DNA from: Micropterix aruncella
Taxonomy: Eukaryota; Arthropoda; Insecta; Lepidoptera; Micropterigidae
DNA length: 64,000 bases
Assembly: GCA_944548615.1 (NCBI GenBank)
Contig: OX155980.1
Span: 56,701,672-56,765,671, forward strand
Direction of reading: 5' to 3'
In this document: in pieces, positions 35,011 to 46,399 of the stretch
Numbering within the stretch: the stretch's first letter is position 1
How the letters are laid out: every line of letters starts with the position of its first letter
Program-made: the position numbers and the translations under genes
Notes under the pieces: generated by a model
The model's input: only the letters and a program-made list of their open reading frames with translations
Database searches by the model: none
Told to the model about the DNA's origin: nothing

Positions 35011-36394
35011 AATATGTCTGGATTTAATGTTCGCTAAAATTTTCAATAAACTATGTATTCTTTGAAACAGTATTTTATTTGTACGTATAAAAAATATTTA
35101 ATCTAATATTAATATTTAATCTAATATTAATTAAATGGCCAAAACTGGGACAAATACGTGACCAAAACTGGGGAAAAGTGGCCAAAACTAATACATTTCC
35201 CTTTTTTTTAGAGGGTTTAATTATTTTTTTTGGCATATATTTTTCATAAAGTTATAAACATTTCTAAAAGACAGATAGTGGTTTTTGCTATATCTGTGAA
35301 AAAAAACAGATTCTATAAATAATTACTTTAGTAGTCCATATCAGAACTTGAAAATTTTCTTAAAGTGGCCAAAGCCGGGTCAGGCAACCTATGTATTTTG
35401 GAAAATGTCCACCTTCCCAAGCCATCTTTTCCATTGCTTAAAAACTGCGGCTGGGCCATTGACAGAGAGCAAGCTGTTCCACGTTTCATGACGCTAAATC
35501 CTATTCCTAAGCCGTGCCCAGAAGTTGTTGTTTGCCACTGTAAAAAGTTTTGTAACTCACAGAACTGCAGTTGCAGGAAAGAAAACGTCCCTTGCATAAA
35601 ACTATGTACTTTGTTTCTGTAAGTTGACAAAAAGTGGCTTGTTTGTTCCATTTTCGAAAAGATTTGAATCAAAGTTAATCTCAACGTTGTTTAAGAGTTA
35701 TTTTTTGAAATCCTCATGTTTTATATATCGAGACGCGTAACGATTGTGTGTACGACAAAATAGAGCAATATGAGGCTGGCGTCATCTTGGCCGCCACCTT
35801 GAAATACCTGACCAATGTGTCTTTACTTTACAGTGTAATATTCTATTCCCCACGCTCAAAATCATACCTCTAAACATTTTGGACGCGTTCCTATGTCAAA
35901 GGGGGGCTTTGCAGCGCCGATTTCGGGTTTCGATGCCATATTGACCGCCATCTTGGATATCTCACTTCCGGTCAGGATTTCGCTTGAGCAACCGGCATTT
36001 TCGGATTCAGCATGGTTGAAATAGGAGAAAATACCGGTTTCCCAAAAGTTACATGATTTGTTTCTAAAGTTAATTTTTCGAGAACATTTGACTATAATAT
36101 AACTCTAGAGTCCTCTGGTTGATGATCTGAAAAAAAAATAAGGTAAAAAAGAGTCTTTAGAAATAAAAGCCATATATACGAGTCTCCTCAAGCACCGTGT
36201 GGCACCATGTATTTTCATCAAAAATCAATCAAATTTTATTGAAAGTTCTTAATTATCCTTGAAAAACATCAGTTTTATAATTTGATCTGAACATCGTAAT
36301 ATTTCTAACACAGAATTTTCACAAAGTTCTTTATTAGTCAAAAATATTATTGGGTTTTTATGTAGAAAAGAAAAAGACTAATGGAAACCGCGGT

Positions 36395-37090
36395 CTGTCA
36401 CCTTTAGTTCTCGCCTCTTAAACACAGGCGTCTGTCAAGGCATGAACCTGCACCTAGGCTCTACTTTTAATATGCCTTTTATATCGGCGATAACTACCAT
36501 CACATTTATGCAGGTATCACCCAAGTATTCCTCTCTTTCTATCCCGATGAGGCTATTTCTAGAATTAGCTAAATGACTGAAGACTTCTCTGACTTATCAG
36601 ATTGTTGAAACAGGCATGGGTTTAATATCATCTCATCTAAAACTCCACATCTGGTAATAGAAGCCCCGCATGACCGGACAACATTAAATTCCTTGTCGTC
36701 CAGACATTACTATTGACCAAGAAGCAATCCCCTACAGTAGACGTCACCTGTAATCTTGGAATCGATGAGCATCTTCATTCCTTATTCTGAAAAACTCAGT
36801 ATTGCTTCTCTCGTTTGATATCTTTGTAAAGAATCAGAGATTATCTCCATGCAGATATTAGGATTCTTCTAACAAACACTCTCATTTTGCCCTTCTTTGA
36901 TTACGACGACCGCCTATATAGATCTTGCTTGTGCAAATCTGCCCAAAATAGGATTCAGAAGATATAGAAGTTCTGCGCCAGGTTTGGCTTCCACGTTCCA
37001 CCTAGAAGTCACGTTTATCCTTTTCTCTATAAAACCGCTATCCTAAACACGACCCACCGAAGGCAACTTCACTTTTGTGGTATAAATAAA
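36395..37090 (+). pseudogene. Heavily decayed non-LTR reverse transcriptase
   Basis: Across all three plus frames one can follow GVCQGM (about 36,429), a stretch like DDTQVFLS, DEA, then LGIDEH, LHADIRILLTNTLILP, FDYDDRLYRSCL, and RRQLHFCGI near 37,085. These follow the order of polymerase and post-polymerase motifs in CR1/Daphne-type elements. No frame stays open for long; it is an old relic. Confidence 0.5.
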
Positions 37091-38285
37091 CATAAACATC
37101 AATGGAAAGAAAAATTGAAAATATTTGTTTTAGTTATAAAAATACCCTGAAGAAAACAAATAATTTATAGCAACAATTTAAATATATTTTTACTAACAGT
37201 ATACATAATAATATGTACATCTGGTGTCGTCGAAACCTATCCACAAGTGAGGCAGAGCACTCAGCAACACATTCCACTTGGTAATAATACCCCATCCCGA
37301 TGCGTCTCCACATCCGAGTCCAATTTGAGAAATGCGTGTGGCATCCCTCTTCAATTTTACCTTTTTTTTATGAAAATTATTTTTAATAATAATGTTTAAA
37401 TGTGTAAGGCCTCTTCAAGAGTAAGACCAACTGTGTAGTAAGTGGTGAAGAGTCCTTTAATTCTGATTTAAGCTAGAAAGGCTGGATTGCACATTTATAC
37501 CAGGTGCAATGCACGCAACTCTTACTGCAGACCTTAACCTTTCGGAAGCCAGTCATTCTAAGCAAAATTTTCGAAGCTCTCAAAAATTTGTTTGGTGTGT
37601 GGAAGCATACTAATATATACCGGTAGTTTATTCAATGGCAGGCTTTAATGACAGGCTTTTACTGCAGCGGAAGGAGAAATAGAGCCAATAATTGAATAAA
37701 TACGGGTAAGACGAAAAACGCCGTTCGGCGTGCGTGGCCACCCAGGGGTTAAGGCCTCAATAAACTGAATGCACTGACATTTCAGGATTCAATCTTAAAA
37801 ATGATATCAGGCTTTGATATCAAATGATATCAAATGATTGCTGGCTAATACAATTTGTATCAGACTTTTGTATTGAAAATTGCAAGAAATAAAATTCGTA
37901 ACTACCTTTTTTCTGTGATAAAATGGTCTCACCGTAACACTTACTTGACTTTAACACCTAAGTATCAATCATTTGTGTACAAAGGCAGTTTTACCTACGC
38001 AGCTGTAGCCAAGTCGAATAGAATAGAAGCAGGGATATTAGACTCAAGTCTTAGCAGCTTACGTGTTCTAGTTTAATAGGTAACTATTAAATAAACAATC
38101 TCTGTACATACCTGATATTATAATTCAGATTTTGCATCTTCTTAAGCATACACTACACACACTCCATCTCTTTAACCCTTTGTACTCAAACGGCGCCGCT
38201 AGGGCGCGCGGGCTGTTTAATACGTCCACCAAAGTCGCACAGCCATGGTGCGAAATTTCCTTGTATTCAATGTAAATATAAATAA
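37091..38285. other. Non-coding stretch
   Basis: A 73-codon plus-strand ORF at 37,855-38,076 is followed by AATAAA at about 38,090, but it has no recognisable motif. The rest shows nothing of note. Confidence 0.35.
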
Positions 38286-38286
38286 A

Positions 38287-38660
38287 CTAGATGACCCGGT
38301 GAACTTCGTACCACCTAAAATGTATTTGACTGTAACTCTTCATACGCGTTTATTAATCATAATCAACCTTCCAAATCCAATTCATAGAAATCTATAATAT
38401 GGCCAAATCATGTACGATTTGAGTTTCGTTTAGTTAATTAAAGACGTTTGTAATTTAAAAAAATTCAATGTATTTAATTTACATGATGAAATATAAATGC
38501 ACTTCACATGCAACACAAACATTCTGGTAAACTATGTTTTTTTTGTTTTCCGGCGCGTAAATATACAAAAAATATGGCTTTTTCGACCGATGGCTTGGCG
38601 AACACGGTACATACAGTTTTCCATGCGCGAAATACGTAAATTCCCGACTTTGCCGACTTT
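38287..38660 (-). mobile_element. Helitron 3' end (fragment)
   Basis: On the minus strand the terminus reads GTACGAAGTTCACCGGGTCA then TCTAG, close to the 3' end of the complete Helitron at 45,365 (GACGAAGTTCGCCGGG ... CTAG), with host T following. How far the fragment extends to the right is uncertain; the C/T-rich GACTTTT repeats at about 38,640-38,770 may be its end. Confidence 0.55.
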
Positions 38661-39304
38661 TTTGACTTTTCCGTTTTTTTCGACTTTTTTTTAACTTTGC
38701 CGATTTTTTTGACTTTTTTCGACTTTGCCGTCTTATTTGACTTTTTCGACTTTTTTCGACTTTTCAGTCCGGTTTTAAAAATACATGTTTTTTTTTCGCT
38801 AAGAGCCTAAGCACACTCGTTTTCGGCGCCGTAGATGCCGATTGTTACGTTTGTATGGATAAAAACGCGCGTAAAACGCGATACAAACGCGCGCTTGAAG
38901 CGCGTTCGAAACACGTTTGAAGCGCGTACACGCGCATTTGAATAGATACAAACAACGGAGTCTCTGATCAAAAGGCGGAAGTTACGAGCGACTACAGTGC
39001 GTCTACATCGCTGTATCTGCGCGTATACGCACAGTAGACGCGCGTTTCACGAAAGCCCCGTGTGCTTAGGTTACAAGGCTGCGTTCGAGTCTCGTTTGAA
39101 GGGCGTATACGCGCGTCGCCTGCTCGTTTTAAATACGCCGTGTGCTTAGGCTCTAAAATGTTTGCTCCTAGTCCGATATCGAGCCGGTCAGCAGAAAGGG
39201 AAGGGTCCGTTATGCTGACCACCTGCAAGCTACATAGGTATTACGCAGCCCGTTACGCGAGACGAAGTCTTTACCTAGTAATACCTAATAAGACGCTTCA
39301 TTTA

Positions 39305-39795
39305 TTATGAAATGGTCACCTTAGGTGAGATAATGATTAGGTTTAAGAGTGGGACTCCTAACATATCTCCTTTTTTTATATCGCCAACATGTCAATAGAA
39401 AAATGTTCAGGTAGAATTTTGCTGTTGCTTTTTTTTATTTTGTTGAGTGGGGATTCTCTAAAGTCTTTATGAGCTTTTAAACACTGCGACCATTGCCGAT
39501 CTCTTGTGTACGCCACCTACTATAGTTCTGCGCTAAGCCTCATATCATTTAAGAACCTCAACAGGCTTTTGGTGCCAGATTGTTTTACCTCCTCAGGTTG
39601 GAGGTAATGACCACCTAAGTGGGTGTATTTTTTACGCATTAGCGGGCCACACTCGCACATGAGGTGCAGGAGAGTTTCCTCTGCCCTTTGGCAGAACTTG
39701 CACATTTTCGTGTCCCGGACCATGCGGGACACGAAAATGTACACTCCCCTGCACCTCATGTGCGAGTGTGGCCCGCTAATGCGTAAAAAATACAC
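39305..39795 (-). pseudogene. Non-LTR retrotransposon C-terminus in left palindrome arm
   Basis: Read leftward, the ORF of 39,520-39,795 encodes a CCHC finger CKFC-x8-H-x4-C and GPLMRKKYTHLGGHYLQPEE, ending MRLSAEL before a stop at 39,520. This is the C-terminal finger region of R1/jockey-type polyproteins; a 3' UTR follows to about 39,310. The mirror copy on the plus strand (to 39,898) lacks the first two cysteines because of the 33-bp difference near the centre. Confidence 0.65.
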
Positions 39796-40106
39796 CCACT
39801 TAGGTGGTCATTACCTCCAACCTGAGGAGGTAAAACAATCTGGCACCAAAAGCCTGTTGAGGTTCTTAAATGATATGAGGCTTAGCGCAGAACTATAGTA
39901 GGTGGCGTACACAAGAGATCAGCAATGGTCGGAGTGTTAAAAAGCTCATAAAGACTTTAGAGAATCCCCACTCAACAAAATAAAAAAAAGCAACAGCAAA
40001 ATTCTACCTGAACATTTTTCTATTGACATTTTGGCGATATAAAAAAAGGAGATATGTTAGGAGTCCCTTTTCTTAAACCTAATCATTATCTCACCTAAGG
40101 TGACCA
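39724..40106 (+). pseudogene. Non-LTR retrotransposon C-terminus in right palindrome arm
   Basis: Mirror of the preceding entry: LHLMCECGPLMRKKYTHLGG onward, stop at 39,896-39,898, then the same 3' UTR up to the Helitron at 40,107. The first part of the finger is deleted. Confidence 0.65.
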
Positions 40107-43100
40107 TCTATATAATAAAAATGAGTCGGGTTTTATGTATGTTACCTAATAACTCACGATCGGCTAACCCGATTTGGATGATTCTTTTTTTGTTTTGTTT
40201 ATAATCACTTCGGTCTTACTATAGGCAATAAAAAATCCGGAAAATCTCTCGGAAAAGTGAGAAAAATGTGAAAAACCGAAAATTATTTTAGTACTAAGCT
40301 TGATCATAGATGGCGTTGCTTGACAAGAATAAAAATTCGAAAATCAAGATGGCGGTACAGTTAACATTTGACAGTTAAGTTGAATTTTACGATTTCTTGA
40401 TAGCGTTTTCGTGATTCTGAAGGTAAATCAACTGAATTAAATGAATTTGTGTAACTCGTAAAGAGAGGTTCGAGCAACTGAAAGCGATGAGCGTCGCCAA
40501 GAAATGAATGAAGCGACACGTATACGTAATGTTGCAGTGCGAAGACGATTGAATTTGAGACAAAACACATACAGAGAGGCTTTCTATTATGATCTGGTGA
40601 TACAATACAGCGATTATGAATGCGTGCAAATTGGAGAAATGGACCATTTGTGCCAATATTGCAGTGCCTTGAAGTACCGCCACGAACCACTTGGTTTGTG
40701 TTGCGCAGGGGGTAAAATGAGATTGACACCATTGGTTCCACCACCAGAACCATTAGGATCGTTGTTGTCTGGAAATGCACCAGATTCTAAGCATTTTCTG
40801 TCGAACATACAATATTACAATAATTGCTTCCAAATGACTTCATTTGGTGCAACACATATTGTTCGCGACAATTTTATGCCCACAGTAAAGGTAATTGCTG
40901 CACACTTATTTACAAATTTATTTATTTTATTTTTATTCATTATACAACTCAAAAAGTTACGGATTATGCCCAAAAATATTTTTAACGTTAAGCCAATATC
41001 AGAAAATTGAATTCCATCGCACAATCCAGTGGCAATGTCACCTAACTAGGCCGGGACCTGTTCTAAGGTAGATATAGGGACTAAATAAAAGAACAATTGA
41101 GATGTAAATAAATATATATACATATACATATACACATATCGGCTAAACTCATTTTTCATTCAAGTAGAGTAAAGTAACTCCACTTAGTGGGCAAAAAAGG
41201 TGCGTACTGCTGATATAAAACCAGAGTAACTCAAAAATAATATAAAACATGAGTTAATTAAACAAGGTTAAAAAAACGTTAGCTTCATGGATGTAATATT
41301 AGATTTTTTATATCTCCCATAGTTATTATAAAATCAGGTTATCGTCATTTCTGAAAAAAGTGTTATTTTGATTTACCGGAGCTTTCATCTAGGGTTGCGA
41401 TTCTCATTCACAATCATACACTTAGAAATCATACACTTAGAAATCTATATACCTGTGATAATTACATGCATACACAAATCAAGGATACCTTTGGGATGAA
41501 GAATAGTCGAGCTAAAAGAGTCTGGATTTATAATAATAATGTAAAACAAAAATTAAAATGACTCAATTAATGATCACTTCGGTGAAACATTCTTAACGCC
41601 AGAAAATTTGTGATTGCAGATTCAAGGCCAAATTTTCCATAAGCTGGGTTCGCTGTTGCCGGTGCCAGATGCAGAACATAAATTTCTGCAAATCTTTTTC
41701 ATGGGTAATTCACGGGAAGAAGTGCAGCAACGATGTGCTTACAATCCAAAGACAAAGGAACACATTGTTCAGCAGTTGCAGACATTTTTTCATGAACACA
41801 AGCGTTGGTGGCATTATTTAAAACTGCACTTGAGCGAATGCCCTCTGATAACCACCAAATCGTTATTAGAGCAGACAAAACTCCAGCTGGGGAACATTCT
41901 CGGCGCTTCAATGCTCCAACGATTGATGATGTCGCCATTATTATGGTTGGCGAACACTCCGATAACCGTGACATTGTATTGCATCGCCGTAACAACCAGT
42001 TGACACGTGTTTATGAAACTCATCGATCGTATGACGCCTTACAATATCCGATATTGTTTTGGCAAGGAGAAGATGGCTACGACTTCACGACACGGTTGTA
42101 CAATTCGCAAACAGGTACATAACAATCACTTCAATTTGGTTTGATTCAATTAAATTGGCGCTAATCTATTGATTTACAGGCGAGGTGACGAATAAAAAGG
42201 GCAGTTCAATGAATTTCTATGCGTATCGCATGATGGTGCGTGCAAACGAAGACAATCACATTTTGAAATGTCGCCGTGTCTTCCATCAGTATGCTGTGGA
42301 CATGTATGTAAACATCGAAACAGCGATTGACGTACATTCGTTTGAATCAGACGAAATTGCGGTCGGAAGATTATATACATCTATGCGACGCAATCAACAA
42401 TGACGGCAACGCGCAAAATGTTGGTCGAGTAACGAAACTATGGAACGGCCGATTTGTTCATTACTTTCACATGCAATCCAAAATGGACTGAAATCCAAGA
42501 AGAATTGTTTCCTGACCAATCACCAATCGATCGTCATGACATAACAGCGCGCGTTTTTAAACAAAAACTACGAGCGCTCATAGACTTCATTGTGAAACAT
42601 CAAGTTTTTGGTGAAACTCGCTGCTGGATGTATTCCGTTGAGTGGCAAAAACGTGGGTTACCACATGCCCACATACTGATTTGGTTGCGAGACAAAATTA
42701 GACCGAATGACATCGATCAAATCATCTCAGCGGAAATACCAGATCGCCAGACTGATATAGTGTTGTACGAAATAGTCACGAAGAACATGATACATGGTCC
42801 GTGCGGCATTTTGAATACTAATTCGCCATGCATGATTGACGGAAAGTGTTCGAAGCGTTATCCACGCAAATTGGTGAACGAAACCGTAACTGGCAATGAC
42901 GGTTACCCGCTGTATCGTCGGCGATCACCTGTGGACAATGGAAAAACTACAACCGTCAAAGTGCAAGGGCAGAACATCGAAATTGATAATCGTTGAGTGG
43001 TGGCATTTTGTCCATTGCTTTCGAAAACGTTTAAAGCCCACATCAATGTCGAATCGTGCCATTCTGTGAAGGCAATCAAATACATCTGCAAGTATGTGAC

Positions 43101-45365
43101 GAAAGGCAGCGACATGGCCGTGTTTGGCATTGCTCCAGAGAATGCAAACGACGAAGTAGGCAACTACCAAATGGGGCGGTACGTCAGCAGCAACGAGGCG
43201 CTTTGGCGAATATTTTCCTTCAAAATTCATGAGAGATATCCTACGGTTATGCATTTGGCCGTACATTTAGAGAACGGGCAAAGGGTCTATTTCACAATTG
43301 AAAATGCTGCCCGACGAGCTGTCAGTCCGCCATCGACAACTTTGACGAGTTTTTTTGAAATTTGTTCCATTGATGATTTCGCACGGACGATGTTTTATTC
43401 AGAAGTTCCGAAATACTACACTTGGAATCAATCGTCGAAGAAATTTCAACCACGGAAGCAAGGAAATCCAGTTCCAGATTGGCCGCATGTACGTGCAACA
43501 GAGGCGTTAGGTCGCATTTACACAGTACATCCTAACAACGCCGAGTGCTTTTACTTGCGTTTGTTGCTGATCAATGTTCGTGGTCCAACATCATTCGAAA
43601 ATTTACGTACTGTCAACGGACGACTCTGTGTTACATATCGAGAAGCCTGCCAATGTTTGGGATTGCTGGAGAATGACTTTCATTGGGAACACACAATCGC
43701 TGAAACTGTTGTTTCTCAAAATGCTCATCAACTGCGCACATTGTTCGCAATCATTCTCTGCACATGCTTTCCTTCGCAACCCATTCATTTGTGGAACACA
43801 TTCAAAGATGACCTGTGCGACGATATCCTGCATCGCATGCGTGTCAGAACATCCGATCCACATTTGCAAATAAGCGATGAACTGTACAACGAAGGATTGA
43901 TATTGCTTGAAGATATGTGCTTGATGATGGTCAATAAAGTATTAGCACTGCTTGGCATGGTTGCGCCAAATCGTCCAATGCACGATGTATTTAACAAGGA
44001 GTTGGAACGTGAACAGCACTACGATCGTGATGCATTGGCCCAATCAGTCGCAGAGAACGTTCCGTTGCTGAATCCGCAACAAAAGTATGCATACGACTCG
44101 CTCATGAAAGCTGCGAATGATGGAATTGGAGGATTGTATTTCTTGGATGCACCCGGTGGAACTGGGAAGACTTATTTGATTTCCTTGATATTGGCTTCGA
44201 TTCGGTCAGAGAATCACATTGCATTGGCGATTGCATCATCCGGAATAGCTGCTACATTGTTGGAAGGTGGTCGAACTGCGCATTCGGCACTGAAATTGCC
44301 ACTAAATTTGCAAGCGAATGAAACACCAACGTGCAACATTTCTAAAAATTCTGCAATGGCGCGAGTGCTTCAAACATGTAGAATTATCATCTGGGATGAA
44401 TGCACAATGGCTCACAAACGAGCGTTGGAGGCTCTGGACCGAACGATGAGAGACTTGCGCGATAATCAAACTATCTTCGGTGGTGTAATGATACTCTTAG
44501 CCGGTGATTTTCGACAAACTCTTCCTGTGATTCCACGTTCATCAGCAGCCGACGAATTAAATGCGTGTTTGAAAGCGTCCGCATTATGGAGACACGTGAA
44601 GACGCTGAAATTCACGACGAACATGCGTGTCCAACTCCAGAATTATCAATCGGCGGAAGGTTTTTCGAGACAATTGCTGGACATTGGGAATGGACGTTGG
44701 CGGCCAAAAATATCGATGTCGACTCATTGAATTTTACAATTCAAAGCAAAATTGCAGGCGAAACGATGGCGTACAATTCGGTTGACACAATAACAAATCA
44801 AGATGATGTTGTCAACTATCCGACGGAGTTCCTGAATTCGTTGGACCTACCAGGAATGCCGCCGCATAATCTCCGACTCAAAGTTGGTTCCGTGATCATC
44901 ATGCTTCGCAATTTGAATCAGCCACGATTGTGCAACGGAACTAGGCTGGCTGTGAAGAAATTAATGCCAAACGTTATCGAAGCGACGATTCTGAAAGGGA
45001 AGTACAAGGGAGAAGATGTGTTCATTCCACGAATACCAATGATTACTACCGACTTGCCATTTGACTTTAAACGACTGCAGTTTCCCGTACGACTTGCATT
45101 CGCGATGACGGTCAACAAATCGCAAGTACAATCACTGGCTGTGTGTGGAATAAATTTGGAAAATCCATGCTTCACGCACGGCCAATTATATGTCGCCTGT
45201 TCGCGAGTGGGAAAACCGTCATCTCTTTATATATTTGCGCCAGAAAACAAAACGAAAAACATCGTGTATCATAGAGCACTGCATTAAAATACATTCCATT
45301 CGATTTGAAAAAAAAAACACTTAGTTTCAGATTTTGGCGAGACGAAGTTCGCCGGGTTCCGCTAG
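40107..45365 (+). mobile_element. Helitron rolling-circle transposon, complete ends
   Basis: Starts TCTATATAATAAAAATG at 40,107 and ends GACGAAGTTCGCCGGGTTCC-GCTAG at 45,365, inserted between A (40,106) and T (45,366) with no duplication. These are standard Helitron ends and the standard A/T target. The intact left arm of the surrounding palindrome shows the same target unoccupied (AATGGTCACC at 39,311-39,320), so both borders are exact. Length 5,259 bp. It encodes the Rep-helicase at 40,504-45,287. Confidence 0.92.
40504..45287 (+). pseudogene. Helitron Rep-helicase with two introns, mutated
   Basis: Exon 1 (to 40,890) has an N-terminal finger region (CQYCSALKYRHEPLGLCC) and ends NIQYYNNCFQMTSFG ... 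MPTVK. Intron 1 is 40,891-41,619 (GTAATT...TTGCAG, 729 bp). Exon 2 runs 41,620-42,114 with a frameshift near 41,800. Intron 2 is 42,115-42,179 (GTACAT...TTACAG, 65 bp). The HUH replication initiator follows: FITFTCNPKW, GLPHAHILIWL with the metal-binding histidines, and KYICKYVTKG with the two tyrosines. Next comes the PIF1-type helicase: Walker A GGTGKT at about 44,155, Walker B IIWDECTM, AGDFRQTLPV, and the C-terminal blocks AMTVNKSQ and GQLYVACSRV. Lesions: stop and shift at about 42,403, TGG-to-TGA at 42,994, and an in-gene deletion near 44,700 joining two frames. Not functional as it stands. Confidence 0.85.
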
Positions 45366-45951
45366 TTTCATAATAAATAAAGCGCCTTATTAGGTATTAC
45401 TAGGTAAAGACTTCGTCTCGCGTAACGGGCTGCGTAATACCTGTAGCTTGCAGGTGGTCAGCATAACGGACCCTGCCTTCTCTGCTGACCGGCTCGATAT
45501 CGGACTAGGAGCAAACATATTAGAGCCTAAGCACACGGCGTATTTAAAACGCGCAGGCGACGCGCGTATACGCCCTTCAAACGAGACTCGAACGCAGCCT
45601 TGTAACCTAAGCACACGGGGCTTTCGTGAAACGCGCGTCTACTGCGCGTATACGCGCAGATACAGCGATGCAGACGCACTGTAGTCGCTCGTAACTTTCG
45701 CCTTTTGATCAGAGACTCCGTTGTTTGTATCTATTGAAATGCGCGTATACGCGCTTCAAACGTGTTTCGAACGCGCTTCAAGCGCGCGTTTGTATCGCAT
45801 TTTACGCGCGTTTTAATCCATACAAACGCAACAATCGGCATCTACGGCGCCGAAAACGAGTGTTCCTGAAACGCGCGTCGTCAGCGCGTTTAAAGTACGC
45901 AGTGTGCTTAGGCTCTTAGCGGAAAAAAAACATGTATTTTTAAAACCGGAC

Positions 45952-46399
45952 AACGCGTTAGAATTTGTTAGAGGGTTGATTATAAAGACAATAATAATAA
46001 AAGCCACTTATATTGTGACGAATGACTCTCCTTGTTTGGATTTGGGAATGCTTTACGTTTAAATAAATGTAGGTTTACACAGAAACACTCACCCTTCAAC
46101 CAACCGTCAATAAAACTAAGACTATAGTAAGTATCCATCTATCCATATATCATAATTTAATCGCAATAACAAAGAAAAATGTATTATTTGAATAATTTAT
46201 CGACTTACGCCGTCTCTTAAAAACTAGATGATTTGGTTTGTTTATTTTTAAAAGGCCAAAAACATAAAATAGAAAGCTTGATATGCTCTTATTTTAATTA
46301 AAGGAAGCACGCAGCTCTTCCATTACAACTTTTTCGCACTGTTAGTGAAGGACTACTTTGGTAGCGAACGGTCTAGTACAGTTTAATCCATAAGATCCA
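45952..46399. other. Non-coding stretch with a relic shared with 58,315-58,511
   Basis: About 45,970-46,060 (ATTATAAAG ... AAAGCCACTTATATTGTGAC ... GGAATGCTTTA) matches an arm plus loop of the perfect palindrome at 58,315-58,511. The remainder shows no gene. Confidence 0.5.

Larger units (their letters stand above)
31311..35389 (+). mobile_element. Pogo-like DNA transposon (Tc1/mariner superfamily)
   Basis: A 4,079-bp element flanked by TA on both sides (31,309-31,310 and 35,390-35,391). Imperfect terminal repeats read GGGTGACGGACCCAGTAGTG on the left and, complemented, GGTTGCCTGACCCGGCTTTG on the right. The word TTTTGGCCA or its complement recurs many times just inside both ends (about 31,353-31,830 and 35,138-35,192), probably transposase binding sites. 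The interior encodes a DDE transposase. The TA duplication and DDE type agree with the pogo group. The element carries its own 901-bp insertion. Confidence 0.85.
31000..36090 (+). pseudogene. Cysteine-rich repeat ORF, copy 2, split by a pogo-like element
   Basis: The part at about 31,000-31,310 and the part at 35,390-36,090 are one sequence. 31,195-31,310 matches the inverse of about 30,540-30,390 in copy 1, and 35,390 onward continues that match (CILENVHLPKPSFPLLKNCG, CPEVVVCHCKKFCNSQNCSC). The 4,079-bp pogo-like transposon fills the gap. Copy 1 therefore shows the empty site, TTGACAGG-TA-TGTGTTTGG, against TTGACTGG-TA and TA-TGTATTTTGG here. The open frame after the junction ends at 35,620-35,622. 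Function unknown. Confidence 0.65.
38767..45951. repeat. ~1.9-kb palindrome, right arm interrupted by a Helitron
   Basis: The left arm (38,767-39,715) and right arm (39,724-40,106 plus 45,366-45,951) are inverted copies of high identity meeting at about 39,720. Both outer ends read GTCCGGTTTTAAAAATACAT going inward. The outer part is GC-rich with many GCGCGT words and the phrase CTAAGCACAC. The inner part contains the 3' end of a non-LTR retrotransposon. The right arm has about 45 bp near its outer end and lacks about 33 bp near the centre relative to the left. Either a foldback transposon that took up a retrotransposon end or an inverted duplication of the locus. No target duplication was seen. 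Confidence 0.85.

Noticed and set aside
40361..40808. Minus-strand ORFs over the Helitron N-terminus
   Set aside because: Shadows of the plus-strand Rep exon, which carries clear homology.
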